Part shown: positions 55,640 through 64,000 of the stretch, in pieces
How the letters are laid out: the number at the start of each line of letters is the position of its first letter
Numbering within the stretch: position 1 is the stretch's first letter
DNA from: Diphasiastrum complanatum
Taxonomy: Eukaryota > Streptophyta > Lycopodiopsida > Lycopodiales > Lycopodiaceae
Length of the DNA: 64,000 nt
Assembly: GCA_029204225.1 (NCBI GenBank)
Contig: CM055092.1
Span: forward strand, 75,828,345 to 75,892,344
Reading direction: 5' to 3'
The notes under the pieces: model-generated
What the model was told of the DNA's origin: nothing
Database searches by the model: none
Seen by the model: the letters and a program-made list of their open reading frames with translations, nothing else
Position numbers and translations under genes: made by a program

Positions 55640-57998
55640 TCATCCCACCCCTAATGTGTTGCAGGACCCAGTACAACCCATATTGGACAATGTCGCTCCG
55701 CTTTTGCATTGGCGTCTTCGAATGGTACTTGGAAAAGCGTAGATCTTCATTCGCTTACATAAAACCAAGTGCTTATTGTCACCGGTCTGTAACACAAAAA
55801 TTGTTTTTTACAAATTGATGCAATTGGATCAGAATGGCTTATTGCTATAGGTGGTTGACATTCTCAAAATTGGAGAGCTCTCAGTAGCTTCACAACTTGC
55901 ATGCTCGAGTGCTTTCCATGTGTCTCTTTGTTTTGTCACTTGTATCTGCCATTGACGGTTTCATCTTTGGTTTCTTGGCAGATTCTACCTTTTGGGAGGT
56001 CTGTATCCTCCTTTCGCTTCTGGGTGTTTCTGTGGTTCTTCTCTCAGTTGAAGTTCCAGTCTTAAAGAGAACCTTCATTTTGCAAGTTGCACAAACTTCG
56101 ATTATCAGTCTCAAGGGGATGGACTCATCATCAAAAGATTGGTGGTAGGAACAGTTTTGGATGAACGGTTTGGCAATGGTATGGAAACGTGATGAAGGTT
56201 TGGTGGAAGGGTGAAGGAACTTATAGTTCTACAGTTGCAGCCTTGGACCCTTGCAATATCAAACTTTGACCACCACTAGCTGGGTGAGTAGTGCGTTTTA
56301 TTTTGCAGGTTCACGATTGTCTTCATCTTTCATTTTTTTGTTCTTTTTTGCTGCAGCTCTATCCTTCGATCTGTTACTTTTGGATCTCTTTGGGCTTCAT
56401 AAGAGAGGATTCAACTATCATTACTCCAGAGAGCTTCTTTTGATCAAGATTGATCTGGCTCCTCTGTTGCTTAAGTTTTGTCCTTTCCTCCTCATCTTCT
56501 TGGATCTTTCTCTTTATTTCTTCTAGCTACTTCGCCTGCTTCTTAGGTCTTCGTTTGGCTAATCAACCATTGTAGGTGGCAATTGGTCTCCGCAAGCCAT
56601 TTGCAATGATCTTTTAACTACTTCGGTAGGACTAGTAAAAACTAGGGATTTCTCAGGAGAACATTAAATTGATGATGAACAAACAGATGGAAGAAAGGGT
56701 GGTAGTGACAACGGTAAATGGTGTGGGCGATAGGCATGAGAATGGATGCAGATGTATGACGAGAGGTTGGTTGAAGAAGGGGATTGATTTTCCAATGTTT
56801 GTGTTTCCCTTTCTGAAGGATCTTCATTGTGACTGAGGTACTTCTTCTGATTTAGTCTCTTTGGATTACCCAACTGTCTCCTTTAGCCTTGTCTTTTTCA
56901 TATTTGACTTGTGACCTTGGCTGTCAATCTTGCTGATGTTGTTGTTGGCAGCATAATTGCTCCCGTGGATCCAAGCAGATCCACTCTCTCCCCCCCCAAA
57001 AAAATCTGTTGGTGGGGATGTTGTTACTGGTAACTGTTCATGCTCAAGATTGGATCGACGTGTGGAACACATAATTGAAAACACGTTGAACATGTGACTG
57101 GACTAAAGATTGAACAAATTTTAACTAAATTTGTTTTGATCTTGCTGTAGTTGGCTCGAAGATGAATATGACAATGAGAGATGCAGAAATCATTTTGGAC
57201 GTGATATATACTGTGCAGATTTCGTGGATGCACAAAGAAACTTTGTATAAGGTGACTGGAAAATTGATAGATGAATGACAAGTTATTCTTGAGATATGCT
57301 ACATGATGTCTCCTATTCAATGGCTATCCTTGATAAACTAAAAACAAATCTAGAAAAAGATATGCAATTAGAAAAAAGTACGAAATCAAAAAATGTCAAA
57401 AAAATAAACAAAGAAGATACCAATGTGACAGAGAGTGGAAGCCGTAGAGCACTTGTCAAACAAAAAGTCATTCATCAACATGCATAATTCGCCTGGACAA
57501 TTTTATGTTACATTGATCTTGTAGAGTAAGGAGATTTACTCTCACATGCCCTTGTCAAAACAAGGCAGGGTTGGTGATATTAAAATCTACTATCATTTAT
57601 AGCAAATGTTGTAAGATATAGCTTGAGATGCATGTGTGGTTTAGAAACAAGAGATTCAAAACCAAATCTCTATCTGGATTTCCGAATCATAGACTTATTG
57701 TGTATTGGCACATTGGAAATCTTATCAGCACGAGGAAAGGCAAATAGAGTTGAGGTTGTGGAAGGGGAGAAAAACTGTCAATTCGCTGTGGAGGTTGCTC
57801 TTGGTTGGACATTGTAGTAGATGACGGAATATTGGTTTCACTTTCTTTCAACAAGAACTCATTTCATATTAGTGTCGTTTTGCATTATGGAGCTGGTGTA
57901 TTTTGCGGTAATGTAGAAATTTGCAAGAAACTTCTCGAGTGAGCAGCAGGTTTAACTGTTGGTTGCTATGGTGCTCATGTTGTGTTGTCGTGAGGATC
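55640..57998 (-). other. non-coding part of the gag-only element
   Basis: Between the gag frame and the polypurine tract. Short minus-strand frames at 56114-55890 (Lys/Thr-rich) and 57320-57024 have no recognisable domain. No pol motifs were found on either strand. Confidence 0.55.
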
Positions 57999-58640
57999 CT
58001 ATCGTGATTCATAACTGACGTGATGGGCAGGTAGGATCTTAGTTGGTTGTTTCGGATAGTCTTTGAAACTGTGTTTTTTGATACAATTGGGACATTCAGC
58101 ATGGTACTTGGTCTTGACTGGACAATCAACCATGAAGTGGCCAGTTTCACCACAGATGAAACATCTGGTGTGCAATGGCCCTTGTATAACGACATAGCCA
58201 TCTTGTATGGCTAGTGGTTCTGGACTTTCTGGTGGGTACTCATGGTAAGTTAGGGAATGTCCAGATTGTGATGGGTGCTCTTTATATGGTTGGACTGTAT
58301 GTGCTTGGATAGGCCGATATAAAGGACAAGCATCAGCAAGATGCATAGCCCGGCAGTGTGGGCACCATATTGTTTTTCGTCTATAAGGTACATGTGTAGG
58401 GTTTGGCTGACCAAACATATTGATTTGGATAGACTTCAAGGTAGTATGAAAATCATTGGTGAGTTTCTCCATCTGTAGTTGATGTTGCTTATTAAGCAAC
58501 TCCAACTGGGATTTCCAAAGCTGATCTTGGGTGTCCTCGATCGGCTTTCACTCATGGACAGGAGCACGTGGTGCTTGTCTTTCCATGGATTTCTCAACAT
58601 CTTATACTTTGTCTTCTTCCTTGATGGCATTAGACATAGA
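57999..58640 (-). pseudogene. gag with zinc knuckles (gag-only element)
   Basis: Minus-strand frame, upstream part with stops (EEDKV, VEKSMERQAPRAPVHE), then a coiled coil (LELLNKQHQLQMEKLTNDFH). Next come the cysteine clusters CPHCRAMHLADACP and CFICGETGHFMVDCP; the second is a perfect C-x2-C-x4-H-x4-C knuckle. A third reads CPNCIKKHSFKDYP, lacking the final Cys. The frame ends at 57999. Nucleic-acid-binding gag for particle assembly; no protease follows. Confidence 0.7.
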
Positions 58641-58759
58641 TATATTGAGGCTCATATATTTGTCATTTGATTTAAGCTCGCATATAATCCACCTTGGAAG
58701 TCCGATTAGGAACCATATGATGAGCATCTGTTTGGAAGGCTGATCTTGTACTTGACTGA

Positions 58760-59005
58760 GGCCGTCGGTTGAGATCTAATAGCAGGCCGTCAGTTGAGAT
58801 TTGATTGTGGCCTTCGGTTGAGATTCAACAGATGGGTGTCGACTGAGATTTGGACAATGGCTGGCTGTCCAAACAAGTGTTTGCTGAAGAGGTCATTCAG
58901 GCCTATCAAAATTGTAGTGAGCATGGCAGTTGAGGTTTGAACAAGTACCCCGGTTGAGATGTCAGCGAGCACTTCGACTCCGGTCGAGATGGAAATGTGA
59001 GGAGA
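58760..59005 (-). repeat. minisatellite of about 26-bp units
   Basis: Units with the core CGGTTGAGATTYAACAG or CAGTTGAGATTTGA recur at 58764, 58790, 58817 and 58842, then more irregularly to about 59000. The same core forms a second block at 59500-59800. Confidence 0.7.
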
Positions 59006-59164
59006 TGGAAGTAGTGTGAAGGGCGGCTGAGGGAAAGTGATGCTAGAGGTCTATCATGGAGAAATACCAGGTTACAAGTTACGGCTGGTTGGGATGCAGT
59101 TGTTTACAATTGAATGCGGTGGGATATGGATAAGTTGTTTGTTGTAGTGGATTGCGGTTTCTAC

Positions 59165-59275
59165 GGTGGATGAGTGGAATGCGGCTGTTGCGGTGGTAAT
59201 GCGGTCAGCTGTGGTGGTTAGGCGGTCAGCTGCGGTGGTAATGTGGTCAGCTATGGTGGTAATGGGGTGTCCGTT
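59165..59275 (-). repeat. GGTCAGCTGYGGTGGTAATG tandem repeat
   Basis: Four diverged units of about 21-24 bp rich in GCGGTGGTAATG and GTCAGCTG. Confidence 0.7.
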
Positions 59276-59303
59276 CCAGGGCGAATGCGGTGGAATGTGG
59301 AGT

Positions 59304-59830
59304 TCATGTGTTGAGGTGAAGGTTGTCGAGGGTAGTCGTAGGGCAAATGAGTGCGGAAGGTGGTTTGTTTGCAGGTGTATGCAAAGGAAGTTTGAAGGTG
59401 AAGTGTATGTGGATGAATACGATTGTTTGTGACGGAAGCGGATGGAGGTGGAGATGGTCCATAAGGTGAGGAACTCCTTGGGTTGCGATTTGAATGAACG
59501 CTCTAGTTGAAAATTGAGCTACGGGCTCCAGTTGAGGGTTAGAAGAGTGTGTCGGTTGAGATCTCACACTGGCTGTCTGTTGAGAATTGACAGAGTGTGT
59601 CATTTGAGATTTGAGACTGTCTGTCAGTTGAGATTTGACAGAGTGTTTTGGTTGAGATCTGAGAGAGTGTGTGTCGGTTGAGATTCAATAGAATGCGTCA
59701 GTTGAGATTTGACACTAGCTCTCTGTTTGAGATTTCTTAGAGGGCTCCGATTGAGATTTAAGCTGGGCCTCCTGTTGAGATTCAACATGAGGGGACAGAA
59801 GGAGCATGAGCCTGTGTTGAAGGAAATCCA
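59304..59830 (-). repeat. coding minisatellite in the gag N-terminal region
   Basis: About nine units of roughly 30 bp with the core GTYRGTTGAGATTTGACA. On the minus strand they encode a repeated decapeptide of the form SQxTxSVxSQ (LKSQMTHSVNSQQTASVRSQ), followed by a Pro/His-rich stretch. Some units keep the frame and others carry stops. Confidence 0.65.
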
Positions 59831-60039
59831 GGTCTGTTAGCGTGTTTGCTTACAAGTGATTGGCGAGACAGCTCGTGGATTTGGGTAATGATGTAACTAT
59901 CGATGTGGCTCTGTTCAGTTTGTAGAAACTCATATGTGTTTAAAGATTTGGAGTTTGTTTGTAGAGATCTGAACGTGGACAAGGTTGTAGTTCTTCTGTA
60001 TGTAGAATGCCTTGGAGTTCAAGTAACAACGGTGTCAAA

Positions 60040-60234
60040 TGTTTACAGATCCCTTGCTCCAGAGGATTTGTGGGTTTAGACTCTGGTTTCTTTACTTACT
60101 CAGAATTGTTTCTGCCTGTTACCAAGTTTCATGTCATTCATTAGATGTATTCTTAATTTTACAATGCCAAACCAGGTAGAATGGAATAGATTGACATTGT
60201 AGTATATTATTGTCCTGCCTGTCAGAGGACAACT
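60040..60234 (-). repeat. remaining part of the split 5' LTR
   Basis: TGTTTACAGATCCC (60040) to GAGGACAACT (60234). It matches 54491-54687 in the same orientation and stops at the copia insertion site. Confidence 0.88.
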
Positions 60235-60916
60235 TGTAAAAATTACAGCAAATAAGGATCCTAAAACACTTGAAATGATGAGGGAAACAATAGATTATGA
60301 TTTCATAAGATTAGCACAAGTTGAACCATCAAAATCCATCAAAAATCTATGCTTGAACCTCACTAAATGGCCCAAATCCTTGAAGAAGGATTCACACGTG
60401 TGAAAGTACGGCCTCCCACAGTCTGAGTACTGTACACCAGACCTACATTCAATCCTATAATCATTAGTAATCACAAGTACTCAAACAATTATGAACATAG
60501 AGAGCAGTTGCACCATTATGAGAGAAAAAACATGAAATTGCTTGATTGATTTTGGTGAGATATCATCACCTATATATACATGATCCATCACGGATTTGGG
60601 CAGGTATGAGTAGCCCTAAACCTATCCCTAATGCTAATTTTGGTGGATCTTTCATCCCTACCAAGTTAGGGTTGGAATCTTGGAGATCCCTCAACAATGC
60701 AAAAACTACCAAAAATAGCTCCTATTTTTTCTCCCTTGTATCTAAGCATAATTTGGACTCATTCCAAAGGTTATAACACTTAGGTCTACTTGAGAACATC
60801 CTTATGAATGGAATCCTATGCTATTTGGCACGTGTGACAAGCCACATCATGACCATCTAACTATTTACAAGTCATATGACCAAAACTAGTCAAGCTAGAA
60901 TTGTGAATTTTTAACA
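60235..60916 (-). repeat. 3' LTR of the second copia element
   Basis: 682 bp on the minus strand, TGTTAAAAATTCAC to AATTTTTACA. It is preceded (60917-60928) by the purine tract AGTGAGGAGGAG, the polypurine primer. Flanked by CAACT at 60230-60234. Confidence 0.92.
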
Positions 60917-61085
60917 CTCCTCCTCACTATCTAGCTTGGTTCAATCATTGCTTTACTAATCACTCCAAGTGATGATCTGAACTTCATAAAAGGTTTCTTT
61001 TGAAGTGGTTTAGTAAGTAGATCAGCTACACATTCATTGCTTGGAACATGCTCCAAAGCAATCTCCTTGGCTTGCACCATTTCTC

Positions 61086-63668
61086 TCACAAAGTGATGGC
61101 ATATCTCAATGTGCTTAGATCTTGCATGGAAGATTGGGTTAGATCAAGGTGTTGGGCTGATATATTGTCATTGTAGATGATTGGTGCCTCCTCTGAATCC
61201 ATGATCTTTAGTTCCACCAATAATCTCTTGATCCAAAGTACCTCCTTTGTAGTGGTTGTCAAAGCTTTGTACTCGGCCTCGGTTGAAGATAGAGATATAG
61301 TTTCTTGCTTTTTTGAAAGCCATGAAACCACACCTTCTCCTATGAAAGTTGAATAGGCACTTGTTGATTTCCTATCCCTCTTGTCCCCTGCAAAATCTGA
61401 ATCACTAAATGCATAAAGGTTAATCACATCTCCTCTATATAGAATCCCAAAATCCAATGTACCCGAGATGTATCTTAGAATCCTCTTAGCCTTTTTCCAA
61501 TGGATATTCAATGGCTTTTGCATGGATTGGCTCAACCTACATACACTAAAGCTAAGATCTGGTCTAGTTATAGTGATCCACATTAAGGAACCTATAAGTT
61601 GCCTAAACAAAGTGATGTCCATGAAGGATCTTTCATCATCTTCATTTGGCACTTTTACATCTTGCTCCATTGGTGTGTCAACACTTTTGCATACTTCCAT
61701 CTTAAACTTCTTCAAAAGACTTTGAGCATAGTTTACTTGACTTATAAAGATAAAATCAGACTCTCTAAGTACTTCTATGCCTAAGATGAAGTGAAGACAC
61801 CCTAGATTTACCATCTTGAACTCTAAGGATAGATCTATCTTGATTTTTTCAATACCATCAACACTATTTCCACTAATGATGATGTCATCTACATAAATGA
61901 GTAAAAGTACAATACCAACATCATCAAACTTAATGTAAAGAGTGGGATCATATTCACTTTGAACAAAAGAAAGTGAAATAAGATAGCAATGTAGTCTTGA
62001 ATTCCAAGATCTCGAGGCTTGCTTCAAGCCATAGATGCTTCTTTGGAGATGGCATACTTTGTTCTCCATTCCATGCTTGATGAACCCTTGTGGCTGCTCC
62101 ATATAGATATCCTCTTCCAAAAAACCATTCAAGAAAGCATTAGAGACATCCATTTGACATAGAATCCATCCAAAATGTGATGCAAGTGCAATGATTAGTC
62201 TTATTGTGACCATCTTGGCCACGGGTGCAAAAGATTCCTCATAGTCTATCCCTCTCTCTTGAGCATAACCTTTTGCAACTAATCTTGCTTTATGTTTGTT
62301 AACACTTCCATTTGCATTCAACTTAAGCTTGAATACCCACTTGCATCCTATTACATTCCTTTGAGGTCTCTCAACAAGCAACCAAGTTTCATTCTCAATC
62401 AAGGCATCATACTCATCCAACATAGCTTTATACCATTCTTTGGAGTTCAATGCATCTTCAACATTAGACGGTTCTTCAAAACTAGATAAAGCATAAGAAG
62501 TGGATGAGATACCCTCAACTTGCTGTCCTTTGCCTTGATATGTGAGCCTTGATGGCTCCACTTTTGCCCTTGAAGATCTCCTTGGTGTGATAGGTGGGTT
62601 TGGTGCTTGCTCCTCCATGAGCTCCTCCTCAAAACCAAGATCTTGCTCCTCGGCCATCTTCTTCTTGATTGTTGGAGCACTTAAGCCTTCTTCAAGCATA
62701 TGCATATGATGTTCATCAAAGATGACATCCCTTGAAACAACAAATTTGTTCAAGGATGGGAGATAGACTTTGTAGCCCTTGCTTGAGCTTGCATATCCAA
62801 GCATGATCCCTCTTGTGGAAGATGGATCCTCCTTGGTTCTTGTTTCCAATGGCACATGCACATAACATATACACCTAAAAACTTTCAGGTGATTAAGATT
62901 GGGTTTCTTTCCATACAACATCTCATAAGGAGTTTTGCCTTCAATTGCTTTGCAAGACACCCTATTCATCAAGTAGTTTGCACATACAAGAGACTCACCC
63001 CAAAAGGATTTGGGCAAACAAGCATCTAATCTTAAAGCCTTAGAACATTCACATAATGTTCTATTCCTTCTTTCAGCAACTCCATTTTGTTGAGGAGTGT
63101 AAGGACAAGAAGTCTCTTTCTTGATCCCTTCCTCCTCACAAAAGGCCTTGAACTCATTGGAGATGAATTCTCCACCATTGTCACTTCTAAGAATCTTGAT
63201 GCTATGATTATGATGCTTTTTCACAAACAACTTGAACTTTACAAAAGTATCAAGTACTTGAGACTTGAGGGAAAGTAAGAACACCCAACAATATCTTGAG
63301 TAGTCATCAATGAAGGTTAAAAACATGGATGAACCTCCATTAGATTTGGTGCTAGCAATGTGCACATCTGAGTGTATGAGTTCAAGAGGATGAGATGATT
63401 TTGTGATGGAGTTAGGAAACACCTTCTTATGTGCCTTGGATAAGGCACAAGCTTCACAAACCTTGTCTTCCTTCCCAATAGACCTTGGTAGGCCTAAAGC
63501 ATACTCCTCCTTGATCATAGCCTCCATGGAACCCGAGTTGACATGTTCAAGTCTTTTGTGCCATAAAGTAAAGGTAGATATCTTGCTCTTCTCGGCCAAC
63601 ATGACAACATTAGTATCCACAAATGCATCCAACTTATAAAGTTTGCCAAGTCTAGTGCCCTTAGCCAC
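61086..63668 (-). CDS. copia polyprotein (GAG-pre-integrase, integrase, RT, RNase H)
   Basis: A single open frame of 860 codons. The GAG-pre-integrase/zinc region has LWHKRLEHVN and CEACALSKAHKK. Integrase has the D-D-E triad in LIHSDVH, LRSDNGGEF and GVAERRNRTL. Then come the linker with SRAKVEPSRLTYQGKG, and RT with GCKWVFKLKLNANGSVNKHK, MDVSNAFLNGFLEEDIYMEQ and the active site LLLIYVDDIIISG. RNase H has AFSDSDFAGDKRDRKSTSAY, LSSTEAEYKAL and NDNISAQ. After ISAQ a one-base shift scrambles the last 20 residues. All catalytic residues are present, so the element was recently active. The gag half lies at 50258-51043 in opposite orientation. Confidence 0.93.
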   Translation of the reverse strand: MAKGTRLGKLYKLDAFVDTNVVMLAEKSKISTFTLWHKRLEHVNSGSMEAMIKEEYALGLPRSIGKEDKVCEACALSKAHKKVFPNSITKSSHPLELIHSDVHIASTKSNGGSSMFLTFIDDYSRYCWVFLLSLKSQVLDTFVKFKLFVKKHHNHSIKILRSDNGGEFISNEFKAFCEEEGIKKETSCPYTPQQNGVAERRNRTLCECSKALRLDACLPKSFWGESLVCANYLMNRVSCKAIEGKTPYEMLYGKKPNLNHLKVFRCICYVHVPLETRTKEDPSSTRGIMLGYASSSKGYKVYLPSLNKFVVSRDVIFDEHHMHMLEEGLSAPTIKKKMAEEQDLGFEEELMEEQAPNPPITPRRSSRAKVEPSRLTYQGKGQQVEGISSTSYALSSFEEPSNVEDALNSKEWYKAMLDEYDALIENETWLLVERPQRNVIGCKWVFKLKLNANGSVNKHKARLVAKGYAQERGIDYEESFAPVAKMVTIRLIIALASHFGWILCQMDVSNAFLNGFLEEDIYMEQPQGFIKHGMENKVCHLQRSIYGLKQASRSWNSRLHCYLISLSFVQSEYDPTLYIKFDDVGIVLLLIYVDDIIISGNSVDGIEKIKIDLSLEFKMVNLGCLHFILGIEVLRESDFIFISQVNYAQSLLKKFKMEVCKSVDTPMEQDVKVPNEDDERSFMDITLFRQLIGSLMWITITRPDLSFSVCRLSQSMQKPLNIHWKKAKRILRYISGTLDFGILYRGDVINLYAFSDSDFAGDKRDRKSTSAYSTFIGEGVVSWLSKKQETISLSSTEAEYKALTTTTKEVLWIKRLLVELKIMDSEEAPIIYNDNISAQHLDLTQSSMQDLSTLRYAITL

Positions 63669-63711
63669 TATCTTACCCTTCTTCTTGATGAAACATTCAT
63701 TTGAAGCAAAG

Positions 63712-63966
63712 TCAACATTGAAAACATTTTACCATTTGGCCAACACTTAGTAGATTCTTTGTTATTGTAGGAATGTACAAAACACCTTCTATGTTGATCT
63801 TTTTGGAAGATCCTAAGCAAAGGGGAATGCTACCAACTCCTTCAATCTTACAAGCTTCATCATTTGCTGTATAGATAGACTTTATAGGTCCATCATAAGA
63901 CAAGAGAGAAGAGAAAAACTCCCTTTTACTAGTCATGTGTGAAATGGATCTACAAAAGATCCACAA
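63712..63966 (-). pseudogene. copia protease region (second element)
   Basis: ISHMTSKREFFSSLLSYDGP, SIYTANDEACKIEGVGSIPL, IPTITKNLLSVGQMVKCFQ is the copia protease after its active site. The catalytic DSGAS reads CRSIS here, so protease is damaged, and a frame change separates it from the frame at 63668. The sequence to 64000 should hold the zinc-knuckle region or the second inversion breakpoint, but nothing recognisable is seen. Confidence 0.7.
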
Positions 63967-64000
63967 GAGTGATTGGATGCTTGCTTAACAATCTATCAAA

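Larger units (their letters stand above)
54491..60234 (-). mobile_element. gag-only (TR-GAG-like) LTR element, interrupted in its 5' LTR
   Basis: Minus-strand element: split 5' LTR, primer-site-like TTTGACACCGTTGTTAC (60039-60023), internal region with gag, polypurine tract AGGGGTGGGATGA (55652-55640) and 3' LTR 55639-54491. The primer site resembles the TGGCGCCGTTGTCGG type of Tat/Athila gypsy elements with several transitions. The 4.4-kb interior shows gag features but no protease, RT or integrase, so the element is non-autonomous. It lies within the SET-like gene, antisense to it. Possible target repeats ATGTC/ATACC share only three of five bases. Confidence 0.7.

Overview
The window reads as nuclear DNA of a land plant with a large, repeat-rich genome. 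The evidence is an intact, intronless family-1 UDP-glycosyltransferase with the plant PSPG box, plant-type Ty1/copia and Ty3/gypsy elements, CACTA (TNP2-type) remnants, MITE-like inverted-repeat elements and an AT-rich background. The species cannot be named. Apart from the glycosyltransferase, almost every coding stretch is transposon-derived or decayed.

Layout. 1-6.3 kb: a Ty3/gypsy reverse-transcriptase remnant (-), an unidentified coiled-coil coding region (+) interrupted by a MITE-like element, and another unidentified decayed reading frame (-). 8.26-9.80 kb: the UDP-glycosyltransferase (+). 10.6-18.75 kb: an 8.1-kb DNA transposon flanked by the 4-bp direct repeat ACAT. Two genes diverge inside it: a five-exon bacterial-type amino-DNA-methyltransferase (-) and a DDD-type transposase (+). 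Between them lie twelve copies of a 21-bp palindrome, mostly about 41 bp apart centre to centre. This is the most unusual system in the window. 21.2-22.1 kb: a CACTA TNP2 fragment. 22.1-32.6 kb: a rearranged copia complex with a second, nested copia element (TSD CTTTG) and three near-identical gag/zinc-finger blocks in both orientations. 34.06-39.6 kb: a histone-H3-like reading frame with downstream coding sequence (+), an unidentified multi-exon reading frame (-), and a second, strongly decayed methyltransferase-like gene (-). 39.7-47.1 kb: a second MITE copy, two CACTA remnants whose ends are full of the palindrome GCGTGGATNATCCACGC, copia and gypsy scraps, and a fold-back sequence. 47.4-64 kb: a SET-domain-like gene split by a gag-only (TR-GAG-like) LTR element. 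That element's LTR was itself hit by a second copia element, and an inversion of more than 13 kb then separated both insertions. The two copia half-elements lie about 11 kb apart in opposite orientation, yet carry matching 682-bp LTRs and the same 5-bp target duplication.

How the parts work together. In the 8.1-kb transposon the divergent layout and shared palindrome array suggest co-regulated or co-bound transposase and methylase genes, a transposon that may methylate DNA (perhaps its own sites). Both genes now carry stops, so this copy is probably dead. The methylase needs no frameshift across five exons, so an intact relative probably exists or existed recently. Exon boundaries, superfamily and methylation type (N4-C or N6-A) are inferred from sequence reading alone.
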